From assembly GCF_017894365.1 (NCBI RefSeq), contig NZ_CP059467.1:1736001-1800000 (forward strand): a stretch of DNA of 64,000 nt, read 5' to 3'. Source of the DNA: Aromatoleum bremense (GTDB lineage: Bacteria; Pseudomonadota; Gammaproteobacteria; Burkholderiales; Rhodocyclaceae). This document shows positions 16,917-28,084 of the stretch, piece by piece. Numbering within the stretch: position 1 is the first letter of the stretch; each line of letters starts with the position of its first letter. The notes beneath the pieces are model-generated. The model was given only the letters and a program-made list of their open reading frames with translations. It made no database searches and was not told the origin of the DNA. A program made the position numbers and the translations under genes.

Positions 16917-17417
16917 TCAATCGCGCGCGAGCCGCCGGTAGGCGCCGCTGTGGAAAATCAGCGGCGGGTGGTCCTCGCGGTCGAAGCGGACGACTTCCGA
17001 CAGGAACAGGAGGTGGTCGCCGCCTTCGTGGCGCACGGTGTTGCGACATTCGAAGCGGGCGCAGCAGCCGCGCAGCAGCGGCACGCCGTACAGGCCTTCG
17101 TCGATGTCCAGGCCGGCGAACTTTTCGTCGGAGCGCGTCGCGAAGAGCTGCGACAGGTGCTGCTGGTCTTCCGACAGCACGTTGACCGCGTAGTATTCGC
17201 AGGCTTCGAACACCGGCAGGCTCTGCAGGTGGCGCGCAAGGCTCCAGACGATCAGCGGCGGGTCGAGCGAAACGGAGTTGAACGAATTGACCGTCAGCCC
17301 GATCGCTTCGCCGTTCGCTGCCCGGGTCGTGACCACCGCGATGCCGGTGGCGAACATGCCGAGCGTGTCGCGGAAGGCGCGGGTGAATTCCTGGTGGGTG
17401 ACGGGCGGCTGGGACAT
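16917..17417 (-). CDS. flavin reductase family protein
   Basis: 166 residues, starting MSQPPVTHQEFTRAFRDTLG. It has the fold signature of the flavin reductase-like (HpaC/DIM6-NTAB) family: MFATGIAVVTTRAANGEAIGLT, then NSFNSVSLDPPLIVWSL and the closing IFHSGAYRRL. Such proteins bind FMN and supply reduced flavin to a monooxygenase or act as stand-alone reductases. No monooxygenase gene is adjacent, so the partner is unknown. It is divergent from mutY with about 120 bp between the starts. Confidence 0.8.
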   Translation of the reverse strand: MSQPPVTHQEFTRAFRDTLGMFATGIAVVTTRAANGEAIGLTVNSFNSVSLDPPLIVWSLARHLQSLPVFEACEYYAVNVLSEDQQHLSQLFATRSDEKFAGLDIDEGLYGVPLLRGCCARFECRNTVRHEGGDHLLFLSEVVRFDREDHPPLIFHSGAYRRLARD

Positions 17418-17535
17418 GGGCGGGGGCTGGGCGGCGGATCGCAGGTTCTCGCCCGCCGCACCTGAAGTGAATGGATCCGAGGATTATCGCTGCGCAGGCG
17501 GCATCGGGCAACGCAGACGAATGGAACAGCGGGCA

Positions 17536-18603
17536 ATGGATACAGGCACGACTTTCGCCGCACGGCTCATCGACTGGCATCGCCACCACGGCCGACACGA
17601 CCTGCCCTGGCAGCACACGTCCGGCCGCCCCCCCGATCCGTATCGCATCTGGCTGTCGGAAATCATGCTGCAGCAGACGCAGGTCGACACGGTGATCCCG
17701 TACTACGCGCGCTTTCTGGCGCGCTTCCCGGACCTGGCGACGCTCGCCGCGGCGCCGGTCGATGATGTGCTCGCGCTGTGGAGCGGGCTCGGCTACTACG
17801 CTCGGGCGCGCAACCTGCACAAGGCGGCGCAGGTGGTGGTCGACCTTCACGGCAGCGACTTCCCGTCGCACGCCGCAGCAATCGCCCGACTACCCGGCAT
17901 CGGCCGCTCGACCGCGGCGGCGATCGCGGCATTCGCGTTCGGCGAGCGCGCGGCGATCCTCGACGGCAACGTCAAGCGGGTGCTGTGCCGGGTGTTCGGC
18001 GTCGACGGCTTTCCCGGCGAGCGGGCGGTCGAGGCGCGGCTGTGGGCGCTGGCCGAATCGCTGCTGCCCGACTCCGGCGTCGGCACCTACATCCAGGCGC
18101 AGATGGACCTGGGCGCGACGGTGTGCAGGCGCAGCCGTCCGGCGTGCGCACGCTGCCCGCTCGCCGACTCGTGTGTCGCGCGCCGCGAGGACCGCATCGC
18201 CGAACTGCCGGCGGCGCGTCCGCGCAAGGCCGTGCCGCAGCGTCGGGTGCGCGTCGCGGTGATTCATGCGGCAGGCCGCGTGTTGCTCGAGCGGCGTCCA
18301 CCCGCCGGCATCTGGGGCGGCCTGCTCGCGCTGCCGGAAATTCCCGACAGCGAGCCGGACGCCGGGCGCTGGCTGCAAACGCGCTTCGGCCTCGCGCCAC
18401 GCGCGAGCCTCCCGCTCGCCCCGCTGAACCACGCGTTCACGCATTTCCGCCTGGAGATCACGCCGATCCGCTTCGAGGTCTGCGAGGCGGGGCGCAATCT
18501 CGCCGAAGCCGGACATCGCTGGCTCGCGCTCGCCGACCTGGACGCGGCCGGGCTGCCAACGCCGGTGCGGCGCATTCTCGACGCGCTCGCCACCGGAGCG
18601 TGA
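17536..18603 (+). CDS. mutY: A/G-specific adenine glycosylase MutY
   Basis: 355 residues. It removes adenine mispaired with 8-oxoguanine. The helix-hairpin-helix/GPD core is LPGIGRSTAAAIAAFAFGE with the catalytic Asp in ILDGNVKRVLCR. The [4Fe-4S] ligands follow as C-X6-C-X2-C-X5-C (CRRSRPACARCPLADSC). A C-terminal NUDIX-like domain ends with NHAFTHFRLEITPI. ATG 17536 is used; an in-frame ATG at 17521 is possible. It converges on the next gene with one base between stops. Confidence 0.93.
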   Translation: MDTGTTFAARLIDWHRHHGRHDLPWQHTSGRPPDPYRIWLSEIMLQQTQVDTVIPYYARFLARFPDLATLAAAPVDDVLALWSGLGYYARARNLHKAAQVVVDLHGSDFPSHAAAIARLPGIGRSTAAAIAAFAFGERAAILDGNVKRVLCRVFGVDGFPGERAVEARLWALAESLLPDSGVGTYIQAQMDLGATVCRRSRPACARCPLADSCVARREDRIAELPAARPRKAVPQRRVRVAVIHAAGRVLLERRPPAGIWGGLLALPEIPDSEPDAGRWLQTRFGLAPRASLPLAPLNHAFTHFRLEITPIRFEVCEAGRNLAEAGHRWLALADLDAAGLPTPVRRILDALATGA

Positions 18604-18604
18604 G

Positions 18605-21600
18605 TCAGTTGCGTTTGGCGAAAAACGAAGCTTCAGTGCAGCCAAAAGCGCGGCGCCTTCCGCCGGTAAAGGCGGCGGCGACGCTTCGCAGCGGCACCAT
18701 CATCGCCTCGAACGCGTCGGCCGCCAGCGGCTTGCCGATCAGGTAGCCCTGCAGGTAATCGCAGCCCAGCGCGCGCAGGAATTCGCGCTGTTCGGCCGAT
18801 TCGACGCCTTCGGCGGTCACGCGCAGCCCGAGGCTGTGCGCCATGTTGATGATCGCTTCGACGAGGCTCGCATCGTTGCGGTCGTCCGGGCAGTCGCGCA
18901 CGAAGCTGCGGTCGATCTTGACGATATCGACGGGGAAGCGCTTGAGGTAGGACAGCGACGAGAAACCGGTGCCGAAATCGTCGAGCGCGAAGCAGATGCC
19001 CTGCTCCTTGATGTCGCGCATGCGGGCCTCGACGTTTTCGCTGCCGCCCATCAGCACCGATTCGGTGATTTCGAGGATCAGTGAGTCGCGTGCGGCGTCG
19101 CACTCCGCGAGCAGCGTGCGCAGCAGCTCCGGCAGGCCGGCTTCGCCGAACTGCACGCCCGACACGTTCACCGCGAGGCGCAGCGGCGGATAGCCGCGCG
19201 CCAGCCAGTCGCGGCGCTGGCGCATGGCTTCGCGCAACACCCATTCGCCGATTTGGACAATCAGCCCGCAGTCTTCCGCCACCGGGATGAATTCGATTGG
19301 CGAGATCATGCCGCGCTCGGGATGGTTCCAGCGGATCAGCGCCTCGGCACCGACCAGCGTGCCGCTCGCGCTGTCGACGATCGGCTGGTAATGCAGCTCG
19401 AATGCGCGCTGTTCGATGGCAATGCGCAGATCCGCTTCGAGGTGCACGCGCGCGAGCGCGTCGGCCTGCATGTGATGGGCATAGAACTGGGCGCGGTTCT
19501 TGCCCGCCTGCTTGGCCTTGTACATCGCGATGTCGGCGTTGCGCAGCAGCGTCTGGACATCGTCGCCGTCGTCGGGAAACACGGTGATGCCGATGCTGCC
19601 GGAAATATGGTGGCACGCACCGTGCAGCGCGAAAGGCTCGCGCAGCACGGCGACGAGTTTGTCTGCGATTGCGCCGAGGTCCGCAGGGTCGACAAGGTTG
19701 TGCACGACGACCGTGAACTCGTCGCCGCCCAGGCGCGCGACGGTGTCCTCGTCGCGCACGCAGGTGTTGAGACGGCGCGCGACATCCACCAGCAATTCGT
19801 CGCCGACGTCGTGGCCGAGCGAATCGTTGATCCACTTGAAGCCGTCGAGGTCGAGGAACAGCAGCCCGACCTTGCACGCATGACGACGGGCCTGGGCGAG
19901 CGCGCGACCGAGGCGGTCCTGCAGCAGGCTGCGGTTGGCCAGCCCGGTGAGCGGGTCAAAGTTGGCCTGGCGCCACATCGCGACTTCCTGCTGCTTGCGC
20001 TCGGTGATATCGCTGAACAGCGTGACGTACTCCGCGACCTTGCCGTCGGTGTCGCGCACGGCGGTGACAGTGACCCACTGCGGATAAGTGCCGCCGTCCT
20101 TGCGCCGGCTCCCCACTTCGCCTGCCCAGCTGCCGCTCTCGACGATCGACGTCCACATCGCATCGAAGAACGTGGCCTCATGGCGTTCGGGCTTGAACAT
20201 CGACGACTTGCGGCCGATGACTTCGGCCGAGAGGTAGCCGGTAATGGTGCAGAACGCAGGGTTGACGGACGTGACCACGCCTCGCGCATCGGTCGTCATG
20301 ATGCCCTGGCTGCAGGCATTGAACACCACCATCGCCTGGCGCATGCGCTCCTCGACGCGTTTGCGTTCGGTGACATCCTGAACGACTGAGTAGAGCAGCT
20401 TCCTGCCGGCAATCTCGATCGGGCCGCTGGCCACCTCGACATCGCGCAATTCACCGCTGGCGAGCCGGTGACGGAAGCGGAACGTGTCGGCCTCGCGCGC
20501 CTGCGCCTGCGCCATCTCGCGCTGGATCTGCTCTCGACCCAGCACGTTGATGCCCCAGATCCTCATGCGCGTGAGCGTGGCCAGGTCGTAGCCGTAATAT
20601 TCGCAAGCCTTGGCGTTCGCATCGACGATACTGCCGTCGACGGGGTCGATGACCAGCATCACGACGCGGCTGTTCGCAAACAGCTCGCGGTAGCGCAGTT
20701 CGCTTTCGACCAGCGCCTGTTCCATGCGCACGCGCTCGGTGATGTCGCGCACCAGCACGATGAACCCCTCCGGGGCGAGGCCGGCGCCGGCGAGCCGGCT
20801 GATCGATGCGTTGAAATGATGCCTGCCGCGCGGCAGGTCGAGCGTGTATTCGACCTGCCGCGGCTCCCCCGTGGCGGAAATTTCCTCCAGCGCCGCGTCG
20901 AGCTTCACGACCACCGCCGGCGGCAGCGTTTCGGCATACGAACGGCCGAGAAACTGCGCCGGTGCAGTCAGCAGCAGTCCGGGATCGGGGGCATGGAATT
21001 CTGCGATGCGCCGGTTCCGGTCGATGACGAACATCAGGTCCGGCAACGACGCAATCAGCGCGGCAAGCTTCACTTCACGCTCGCGCAGCTCGCGCTCGGC
21101 CCGCTTCTGCAGCGTGATGTCTTCCTTGACCGCGACAAAGCCCGAAATCGTCCCGTCATCCGCCCGGATTGGAGCAATCGAGGCCGTCTCCCAGTAATGC
21201 GTACGGTCCTTGCGAATGTTCTCGAATTCACCGCGCCACACGTGGCCGTGAGTGATCGTCGCCCACAGCACCGCGTACTCCTCCGCCGAACGATTGCCCG
21301 ACTTGAGCACGCGTGGATTTTTTCCCACTACCTCTTGCGCGGTATAGCCGGTGCAGCGTTCGAATTGCGGATTGACGTACTCGATGTTTCCGCTGCGATC
21401 GGTGATCACGATCGAGGCCGGGCTGCATTCGATCGCGGTCGACAACTTGCGCAGCTGCTGTTCGCCGACGTACGCCACCGACTGGGCACGATCCAGCTCC
21501 GCCTCGCGCGCCCGCACTTCGGCGCTGCGCGCCGCCACCAGGCGCTGCAGGTCGGCCCGGTGCGCGCGCAGCTGCACCATCTGGTTTGCCAGCCAGCCGA

Positions 21601-21814
21601 GCAGCAGGCTGAACAGCAGCGCCACGGCGGCGTTCAACGACAGCACCAGGTTGTCGCCCAGGCCGGCCCCCGGCTCGGCGCTCGACAGCCAGGTGCCGAG
21701 CCGGTGATCGAGGCCCAGCACGAGGAAGCCGGAAACCATCCCGGCGATGAGGAAAGCGACGATCCCGACCACGAGCGGACGGCGCTGCCGAACGTACTCC
21801 GACCAGTTCGCCAT
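18605..21814 (-). CDS. PAS-GGDEF-EAL cyclic-di-GMP protein
   Basis: 1069 residues from ATG 21814 (GGAG 5 bp upstream). Two N-terminal transmembrane helices (about 13-35 and 55-77) flank a short periplasmic loop. Four PAS-type domains follow (about 120-237, 245-360, 370-485, 490-605). The GGDEF motif at 696-700 is intact (ARLGGDEFTVVV), as is EAL at 824-826 (GAEALIRWNHPERG), with the downstream DDFGTGFSSLSYL loop. So both cyclase and phosphodiesterase activities are possible. It is a membrane sensor likely tuned by redox or small ligands; its targets cannot be told from context. Confidence 0.92.
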   Translation of the reverse strand: MANWSEYVRQRRPLVVGIVAFLIAGMVSGFLVLGLDHRLGTWLSSAEPGAGLGDNLVLSLNAAVALLFSLLLGWLANQMVQLRAHRADLQRLVAARSAEVRAREAELDRAQSVAYVGEQQLRKLSTAIECSPASIVITDRSGNIEYVNPQFERCTGYTAQEVVGKNPRVLKSGNRSAEEYAVLWATITHGHVWRGEFENIRKDRTHYWETASIAPIRADDGTISGFVAVKEDITLQKRAERELREREVKLAALIASLPDLMFVIDRNRRIAEFHAPDPGLLLTAPAQFLGRSYAETLPPAVVVKLDAALEEISATGEPRQVEYTLDLPRGRHHFNASISRLAGAGLAPEGFIVLVRDITERVRMEQALVESELRYRELFANSRVVMLVIDPVDGSIVDANAKACEYYGYDLATLTRMRIWGINVLGREQIQREMAQAQAREADTFRFRHRLASGELRDVEVASGPIEIAGRKLLYSVVQDVTERKRVEERMRQAMVVFNACSQGIMTTDARGVVTSVNPAFCTITGYLSAEVIGRKSSMFKPERHEATFFDAMWTSIVESGSWAGEVGSRRKDGGTYPQWVTVTAVRDTDGKVAEYVTLFSDITERKQQEVAMWRQANFDPLTGLANRSLLQDRLGRALAQARRHACKVGLLFLDLDGFKWINDSLGHDVGDELLVDVARRLNTCVRDEDTVARLGGDEFTVVVHNLVDPADLGAIADKLVAVLREPFALHGACHHISGSIGITVFPDDGDDVQTLLRNADIAMYKAKQAGKNRAQFYAHHMQADALARVHLEADLRIAIEQRAFELHYQPIVDSASGTLVGAEALIRWNHPERGMISPIEFIPVAEDCGLIVQIGEWVLREAMRQRRDWLARGYPPLRLAVNVSGVQFGEAGLPELLRTLLAECDAARDSLILEITESVLMGGSENVEARMRDIKEQGICFALDDFGTGFSSLSYLKRFPVDIVKIDRSFVRDCPDDRNDASLVEAIINMAHSLGLRVTAEGVESAEQREFLRALGCDYLQGYLIGKPLAADAFEAMMVPLRSVAAAFTGGRRRAFGCTEASFFAKRN

Positions 21815-21943
21815 GATCACTCCGGCCCCCGTCCGGGCGGCGCATCAGACACCAAGAGTTCCCTCACGCCGGCGCACTCCCTGAATTGACATAGGCAGAT
21901 CGCCACTTTAGCGCGATGCCGCGAAATTTCGATGCCAATCACT

Positions 21944-22195
21944 TCACCAATGTCCCCGATTCAGGACGAACTGCGCGATGCCCGACCTGCCAGGCCCCTC
22001 GGGACGCAGCACGATCACCGCGACGACGACCGCTCCGAACAGCATTGTCTCGAGGCCCGCCGCAGCGGCGGCGAGGTTCGGCGGCAACACCTCCTCGCTC
22101 GCGAGCGAAATGGCCTGCGGAATCGCGATCACCACCAGCGCGCCCCACAACGCGCCCGCAAGACGGCGCGCGGCGATGCTATTCTCGCGCCCCAT
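21944..22195 (-). pseudogene. branched-chain amino acid permease (LivM-like) C-terminal fragment
   Basis: 83 residues with two hydrophobic stretches, RLAGALWGALVVIAIPQAIS and LETMLFGAVVVAVIVLRPEG. The second is typical of the last membrane helix of LivM-type ABC permeases (...GLETLVYGLLLVAVILFRPQG in the family). The start of such a protein is absent: the reading begins at an ATG overlapping the divergent TRIC gene. It is most likely a fossil, though a short expressed membrane peptide cannot be excluded. Confidence 0.5.
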
Positions 22196-22814
22196 GATTC
22201 CGATCGATATTCTCGTCTATGGCATCGGCCTCGCCGGCGTCGCCGCCCAGGCGGCCGCCGGGGTGCTCGAAGCCGGACGCAAGCCTTTCGACCTCTTCGG
22301 CGTGGTCATCGTCGCGCTCGCGGCAGCGCTCGGCGGTGGTTCGTTGCGCGACCTGCTGCTCGACCGCACGGTGTTCTGGATCGCCGATCAGAGCTATCTG
22401 ATCACCGCATTGACGGCCGGGCTTGTGACTTTCGCGCTGGTGCGCTTCGTGCGCCTGCCAGGCAAACTCTTCCTGCTGCCGGACGCCGTCGGCCTCGCGC
22501 TGTTTACCGTCAGCGGCACGCAGGCGGCCCTTGCGCTCGGCGCGCCGTGGCTCGTCGCGAGCCTGATGGGCGTCGTCACCGGCGTATTCGGCGGCATCGT
22601 GCGCGACGTGCTGTGCAACGAGGTGCCGCTGGTGTTCAGCGGCGAACTGTATGCGACCGCGTCCTGGGCCGGCGCACTGCTGCTGATCGCGATGAAGGCA
22701 TCCGGAGCGACGCCCGGCACGTCGGCACTCGCCGCCGGCGTTCTGGTGCTCGTGATCCGCCTTGGCGCGATGCGCTTCGGCTGGCGCCTGCCGGTGTTCA
22801 GCGCGCGCCTGTAG
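22194..22814 (+). CDS. TRIC-family cation channel (UPF0126)
   Basis: 206 residues starting MIPIDILVYGIGLAGVAAQA. It has about seven hydrophobic helices in two repeated halves, each with a glycine-rich motif: AALGGGSLRDLLLDR and GVFGGIVRDVLCNEVPLV. These are the hallmark GG(x)RD motifs of bacterial TRIC channels (YadS/YicG type), thought to conduct K+ or other cations. The 3' end overlaps the convergent AsmA-like gene by 17 bp. Confidence 0.85.
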   Translation: MIPIDILVYGIGLAGVAAQAAAGVLEAGRKPFDLFGVVIVALAAALGGGSLRDLLLDRTVFWIADQSYLITALTAGLVTFALVRFVRLPGKLFLLPDAVGLALFTVSGTQAALALGAPWLVASLMGVVTGVFGGIVRDVLCNEVPLVFSGELYATASWAGALLLIAMKASGATPGTSALAAGVLVLVIRLGAMRFGWRLPVFSARL

Positions 22815-24123
22815 CCGTATTCGCGGAAACGGGGCGGTCGGTCAGCCGCAGGCGCGCATTCTCGCTCACGAGCCCGCCGACCATCAGCCGGCCGACCCGC
22901 AGATCCGCCTCGACCGGCCAGTTGCGCCACCCCGTCATGTCCGCCGGTGCGGGCTCTGCGTCCGGCGGCGGCAGATAGCGATCGAGATTCAGCCGGTCGA
23001 GCGACAGCGCGACGCCGAGCGGCGGCACCGCGTCCGGCTCGAAGCGCCAGCGGCCGTCGAAACGGCTGTCGTCGAAACTGCCGGCGACGGTGCCGCGGAC
23101 GGACGATCCTGCCGGATCGAAGCGCAGGTCGCACGAAAACGAAACCTTCAGCGGCGCCGGCTCGCCCCCCGGGTGCGGCAGCTCGACCGTGCCGCCCGCG
23201 ATGCTCACGTCGATCGCGGTGCCGCCGGGCGCGGTGCCGGCAGCCGCCCGACCGGCCGTGCCGCTGACCGCGGCCATCTCCAGCGTCGCGAGACTGCCCT
23301 GCACCGCCAGCGCACTTTCGCCCGCCGCCAGATCGAGGGCGAACCGGCTGTCGCCGAGCCGCACGGTGCCGTCACGTTCCCGGCGCAGCTGCGCGACGTG
23401 CGCTTCGCCACGCTCGACGCGCCACTGCGCCGCGCTGCCCTGGGCGCTGAACGACAGGTTTTCCACTGTCGCAGCGCCTTCGTCGAAGCGATAGTCTCCG
23501 CCCGACGCGATCCGCAGATCCGCGGCGAACGCGGCACCGGACGTGGCGCGAGCATGCAGCTCGAACGTACCGGCCATGCCCGGGGCGAGCGGGCCTGCCG
23601 TGAGGCGCAGGTCCGATAGTTCGGCGAGCAGCTCGCCGCGGGCGCCGACGAGGCGAAGCGCCGTGTTCGCGACCACGAGCCTGCCGATCGGCACGGCAGC
23701 GCCGTCGCCCCCTGCCGCCGCGTCGGGGCGCAGCCAGCCTGCGAGGTTCCAGTGCCCTTCGTCGCCGCGCCGCAAAACGATGTCGGCCCCTTCGAGCGTT
23801 AGCGACGCCAGCACGACGCGACCGTGCAGCAGCGGCGCCGGCTCGAGCTCGACCGCCAAAGCGCGGATTTCGAGCGCGTCAGCTTCGCCGTCGCCCGCGA
23901 CCCGTATGCCGTTGACGACCAGCCCCGGAGCCGGCCACAGCCGCACGCGAACGGGACCGTCGACGTGCACGGCCGGCACGACGCGGGCCTGCAGGCGGCG
24001 TTCGAACTCGGCCCGCAGCCATTCCCCGCCGAGGCGCACGCCGGCCGCGATGACGATCGCTGCCAGGGCGAGGAACAGCGCGAAGAAAACCGGCACGCGG
24101 CGCGCGCGAATCGACCCGTTCAT
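22798..24123 (-). CDS. AsmA-like protein
   Basis: 441 residues from ATG 24123 ([20 protein letters not shown]). One N-terminal transmembrane helix (about 10-30) is followed by a beta-rich domain with [19 protein letters not shown] and [19 protein letters not shown], typical of the AsmA/DUF748 group of inner-membrane-anchored proteins implicated in outer-membrane lipid homeostasis. It is shorter than E. coli AsmA (about 617), and the last part is degenerate, but the C-terminal AsmA repeats around [14 protein letters not shown] are visible. It stands alone, 137 bp from divergent mscL. Confidence 0.75.
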   Translation of the reverse strand: MNGSIRARRVPVFFALFLALAAIVIAAGVRLGGEWLRAEFERRLQARVVPAVHVDGPVRVRLWPAPGLVVNGIRVAGDGEADALEIRALAVELEPAPLLHGRVVLASLTLEGADIVLRRGDEGHWNLAGWLRPDAAAGGDGAAVPIGRLVVANTALRLVGARGELLAELSDLRLTAGPLAPGMAGTFELHARATSGAAFAADLRIASGGDYRFDEGAATVENLSFSAQGSAAQWRVERGEAHVAQLRRERDGTVRLGDSRFALDLAAGESALAVQGSLATLEMAAVSGTAGRAAAGTAPGGTAIDVSIAGGTVELPHPGGEPAPLKVSFSCDLRFDPAGSSVRGTVAGSFDDSRFDGRWRFEPDAVPPLGVALSLDRLNLDRYLPPPDAEPAPADMTGWRNWPVEADLRVGRLMVGGLVSENARLRLTDRPVSANTATGAR

Positions 24124-24260
24124 GTCACGGAAGTATTGTCGTGCGGCGAACGCGGGTCGGGCAGGGGTGCTGTGCAGCGCCATTGGCAGGCGCTAAGATG
24201 GCGCAGGCATCGGTTTCGCGGCGCCATCCCGGGGACAACAACGACAGGGGAGTATCCGGA

Positions 24261-24683
24261 ATGAGCTTTATGCGTGAGTTCAAAGAGTTCGCCATGCGCG
24301 GCAACGTCATCGATCTGGCAGTCGGTGTCATCATCGGCGCCGCGTTCGGCAAGATCGTCGATTCCCTCGTCAAGGACATCGTGATGCCGGTGATCGGACG
24401 GCTGCTCGGCGGCGTCGATTTCCGGCACTTGTACATCAATCTCGGCGACCAGACCTACGAGACGATGGAAGCCGCCGAGAAGGCCGGAGCGCCGCTGGTG
24501 AAATACGGGCAGTTCATCAACACGACGATCGACTTCCTCATCATCGCGTTCGCGATCTTCGTCGCCGTCAAGGCGATCAACCGCCTCAAGCGCGCGGAAC
24601 CGCCGCCCCCGCCCCCGCCGCCGGTCGAGCCCGAAGAGGTCAAGCTGCTGCGCGAAATCCGCGACGCGCTCAAGCGCGGCTGA
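24261..24683 (+). CDS. mscL: large-conductance mechanosensitive channel MscL
   Basis: 140 residues, starting [20 protein letters not shown]. The first helix [20 protein letters not shown] and second helix [20 protein letters not shown] are standard MscL, with the C-terminal bundle [14 protein letters not shown]. It opens on membrane tension and releases osmolytes. A proline run (eight Pro around residue 115) sits between helix two and the bundle. It converges on the hydrolase gene across a strong stem-loop. Confidence 0.95.
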   Translation: MSFMREFKEFAMRGNVIDLAVGVIIGAAFGKIVDSLVKDIVMPVIGRLLGGVDFRHLYINLGDQTYETMEAAEKAGAPLVKYGQFINTTIDFLIIAFAIFVAVKAINRLKRAEPPPPPPPPVEPEEVKLLREIRDALKRG

Positions 24684-24684
24684 A

Positions 24685-24728
24685 CGGGCGAGGCCGTCGG
24701 CACACCCTTGCGGGAACGGCCTCGCCCG
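24685..24728. terminator. bidirectional stem-loop between mscL and hydrolase
   Basis: CGGGCGAGGCCGT (24685-24697) pairs perfectly with ACGGCCTCGCCCG (24716-24728) around an 18-base loop. It fills the gap between two convergent genes. No clear T-tract follows on either strand, so it may end transcripts inefficiently or mainly protect 3' ends. Confidence 0.6.
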
Positions 24729-24735
24729 CGCGGCC

Positions 24736-25377
24736 TCAGGCGTGATCGCCGACGTACGGGTTGCTGCGGCGTTCCTCGCCGAACGTCGAGGTCGGCCCGT
24801 GACCAGGGACGAACGTGATGTCGTCGCCGAGCGGAAAGAGCTTCTGCCGGATCGAGCGGATCAGCGTCGCGTGGTCGCCCTGGGGGAAATCCGTGCGGCC
24901 GATCGAACCCGCGAACAGCACGTCGCCGACGATCGCCAGCCGCGCATCGGCGTGGAAGAACGCGACGTGGCCGGGCGTGTGGCCCGGCACGTGGATGACG
25001 CGGAGCGTCTCGTCGCCGACCGTCACCGTGTCGCCATCGTGCAGCCAGCGATCGGGCTCGAAGCTCTCGGCGCCGGGAAAGCCGAACGTCTTGGCCTGTT
25101 GCGGGATGCCGGCGATCCAGAAAAGGTCCGCCTCCTGCGGTCCTTCGACGGGCACGCCGAGTTCGCGCGCGAGCTGCGCGGTGCCGCCGGCGTGATCGAT
25201 ATGGCCGTGCGTGATCAGGATCTTCTCGATCGTGACGCCGAGCTCCTTCGCTTTCGCGAGGATGCGCTCGAGGTTGCCGCCGGGGTCGACGACGGCGGCC
25301 TTGCGCGTCTTGTCGCACCACACGATGCTGCAGTTCTGTTCGAAAGGGGTCACGGGGACGATGCGCAGGTCGATCAT
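24736..25377 (-). CDS. MBL-fold hydrolase, glyoxalase II-like (YcbL type)
   Basis: 213 residues, starting MIDLRIVPVTPFEQNCSIVW. The metal site is THGHIDHAGG, then HVPGHTPGHVAF and GDVLFAGSIGRTDFP, with the final His in VPGHGPTS. Length and the GSIGRTDFP motif match the short YcbL-like glyoxalase II subgroup, which hydrolyses S-lactoylglutathione or similar thioesters with one or two zinc ions. Cytoplasmic, with no signal peptide. Confidence 0.85.
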   Translation of the reverse strand: MIDLRIVPVTPFEQNCSIVWCDKTRKAAVVDPGGNLERILAKAKELGVTIEKILITHGHIDHAGGTAQLARELGVPVEGPQEADLFWIAGIPQQAKTFGFPGAESFEPDRWLHDGDTVTVGDETLRVIHVPGHTPGHVAFFHADARLAIVGDVLFAGSIGRTDFPQGDHATLIRSIRQKLFPLGDDITFVPGHGPTSTFGEERRSNPYVGDHA

Positions 25378-25433
25378 GGCAGGCGGGGATCCGGGTTGAG
25401 CAGCGCGACAGTTTAGCCGTAAATTTCACTGCG

Positions 25434-26522
25434 CTAGCGCAGCAGCGCGACGCCCTTGACCTGCGCATACACGTCGCGGCCCGGCACGATGCCGAGCTGC
25501 GCGGCCGAACGGCGCGTGATGCGCGCCAGCAGCGCCGTGCCGGCAACGTCGAGACGCACCAGCGTGCGCCCCGGATCGGCCTCGTCGAGCGACACGACGC
25601 GCGCCGGCAGCACGTTGAGGATGCTCGAATCGTGGCGCTCGGTGAGCGCCAGGCTGACGTCGCGGGCGAGCACGCGCGCCCTGACGCGGGACGCGAGCGG
25701 CATGTCGAGGCCGGTGATCCACAGCGGCAGTCCGGCGAATTCGAGCCGCGTCAGCGCGTAGGCCTCGTCATGCGCGGCAACGCGGGCATCGATGACGACG
25801 AACGCATCCTCGTCGTGCGCGAACGGTAGATCGAGACGCGCCATCACTTCGCCGATCGGCCCGACGGCGAGCGCACGCCCGTCAGCGAGCAGCACGACGT
25901 GGTCGGCCAGCCGCGCGACTTCCTCGGGCGCGTGGCTGACATAGACAACCGGGATGTCGAGCTCGGCGTGCAGGCGTTCGAGGTAGGGCAGTATTTCCTG
26001 CTTGCGCTTCACATCGAGTGCCGCGAGCGGCTCGTCCATCAGCAGCAGCCTCGGACTCGTCGCCAGCGCCCGCGCGATCGCGACGCGCTGGCGTTCGCCG
26101 CCGGACAGGCGCCCGGGCATGCGGTCGAGCAGCGGCTCGATGCCGAGCAGCGCGATCGCTTGGTCGAGCGGGATGCGGCGCGACGCGGCCGGGACGCGCT
26201 TCAGGCCGAATTCGAGGTTGCGCCGCACCGTCAGGTGCGCGAACAGGCTCGCTTCCTGGAACACGTAGCCGAGCGGGCGCCGGTGTGTCGGCACGAAGAG
26301 GCGCTGCGCCTCGTCCTGCCACAGCTCGCCGCGCACCGCGAGATACCCGTCCGCGGCGCGCTCCAGTCCCGCGAGACAGCGCAGCAGCGTGGTCTTGCCC
26401 GACCCCGAATGGCCGAACAGCGCGATCACGCCGCGCCCGGGCAAGGCGAGGTCGACGTCGAGCCGAAAACCCGGCCAGCCGAGGCCGAAGCGCGCGCGGA
26501 TCGCGGCCTCGTCACCCGCCAT
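25434..26522 (-). CDS. modC: molybdate ABC transporter ATPase ModC
   Basis: 362 residues from ATG 26522 ([19 protein letters not shown]). A GTG at 26570 that overlaps the modB stop (GTGA) would add 16 residues and is an alternative start. Walker A is GHSGSGKTT, the signature [15 protein letters not shown], Walker [13 protein letters not shown], and the H-loop YVSHAPEEV. The last 70 residues form a TIMOP oxyanion-binding domain ([15 protein letters not shown]). It powers molybdate (or tungstate) uptake with ModA and ModB, feeding molybdenum cofactor enzymes such as the formate dehydrogenase in this window. Confidence 0.92.
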   Translation of the reverse strand: MAGDEAAIRARFGLGWPGFRLDVDLALPGRGVIALFGHSGSGKTTLLRCLAGLERAADGYLAVRGELWQDEAQRLFVPTHRRPLGYVFQEASLFAHLTVRRNLEFGLKRVPAASRRIPLDQAIALLGIEPLLDRMPGRLSGGERQRVAIARALATSPRLLLMDEPLAALDVKRKQEILPYLERLHAELDIPVVYVSHAPEEVARLADHVVLLADGRALAVGPIGEVMARLDLPFAHDEDAFVVIDARVAAHDEAYALTRLEFAGLPLWITGLDMPLASRVRARVLARDVSLALTERHDSSILNVLPARVVSLDEADPGRTLVRLDVAGTALLARITRRSAAQLGIVPGRDVYAQVKGVALLR

Positions 26523-26566
26523 CGCGCCGGTTCGCGCGGCGCCGGGGCCGAACGGCGCAGCGCCGC

Positions 26567-27238
26567 TCACCGCACCGCTCCCTTCTTCTGCCCGTACAGC
26601 GCGAGCAGCACGACGAAGCTGAACACCAGCATGCCCGCCGACAGCCAGTGCGCCTCGGCGTACTCGAGCGCCTCGACGTGGTCGTAGATCTGCACCGAGA
26701 CGACGCGCGTCTTGTCCGGGATGTTGCCGCCGATCATCAGCACCACGCCGAATTCGCCGACGGTATGCGCGAAGCCGAGGATCGTCGCGGTGACGAAGCC
26801 GGGCCGCGCGAGCGGCAGCACGACGCTGAAGAACGTGTCGATCGCGCCGGCGCGCAGCGTCGCCGCGACTTCGAGCGGACGCTCGCCGATCGCCTCGAAC
26901 GCGTTCTGCAGCGACTGCACGACGAACGGCAGCGAGTAGAACACCGAGCCGACGACGAGCCCGGCAAACGTGAACGGCAAGAGGCCGAGTCCGAGCGCCT
27001 GCGTGAGCTGGCCGACCGGACCGTGCGGCCCGAGCGCGACCAGCAGATAGAAACCGATCACCGTCGGCGGCAGCACCAGCGGCAGCGCGACGACCGCGCC
27101 GACGACGGCTTTCCAGCGCGAACCGGTGCGCGCGAGCCACCACGCGACCGGCGTGCCGACGACGAGCAGAATCGCCGTCGTCGTCGCGGCGAGTTCCAGC
27201 GTCAGGCGGATCGCGGCGAGATCGGCTGCAGTGATCAT
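26567..27238 (-). CDS. modB: molybdate ABC transporter permease ModB
   Basis: 223 residues starting [20 protein letters not shown]. Five to six transmembrane helices, with the ModB motif [14 protein letters not shown] and the EAA loop [20 protein letters not shown]. It forms the membrane channel of the ModABC importer. It lies 13 bp downstream of modA and overlaps the possible modC GTG start. Confidence 0.92.
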   Translation of the reverse strand: MITAADLAAIRLTLELAATTTAILLVVGTPVAWWLARTGSRWKAVVGAVVALPLVLPPTVIGFYLLVALGPHGPVGQLTQALGLGLLPFTFAGLVVGSVFYSLPFVVQSLQNAFEAIGERPLEVAATLRAGAIDTFFSVVLPLARPGFVTATILGFAHTVGEFGVVLMIGGNIPDKTRVVSVQIYDHVEALEYAEAHWLSAGMLVFSFVVLLALYGQKKGAVR

Positions 27239-27251
27239 TGCCGCCCCTGCG

Positions 27252-28049
<798 letters not shown>

Positions 28050-28084
28050 TCAGATCGAATATGCCCGGAAAGAAGCCTTGATTT

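Noticed and set aside
25434..27143. A single ModB-ModC fusion protein of 569 codons
   Set aside because: The upstream half is an out-of-frame reading of modB; modB is intact in another frame with its own stop at 26567.
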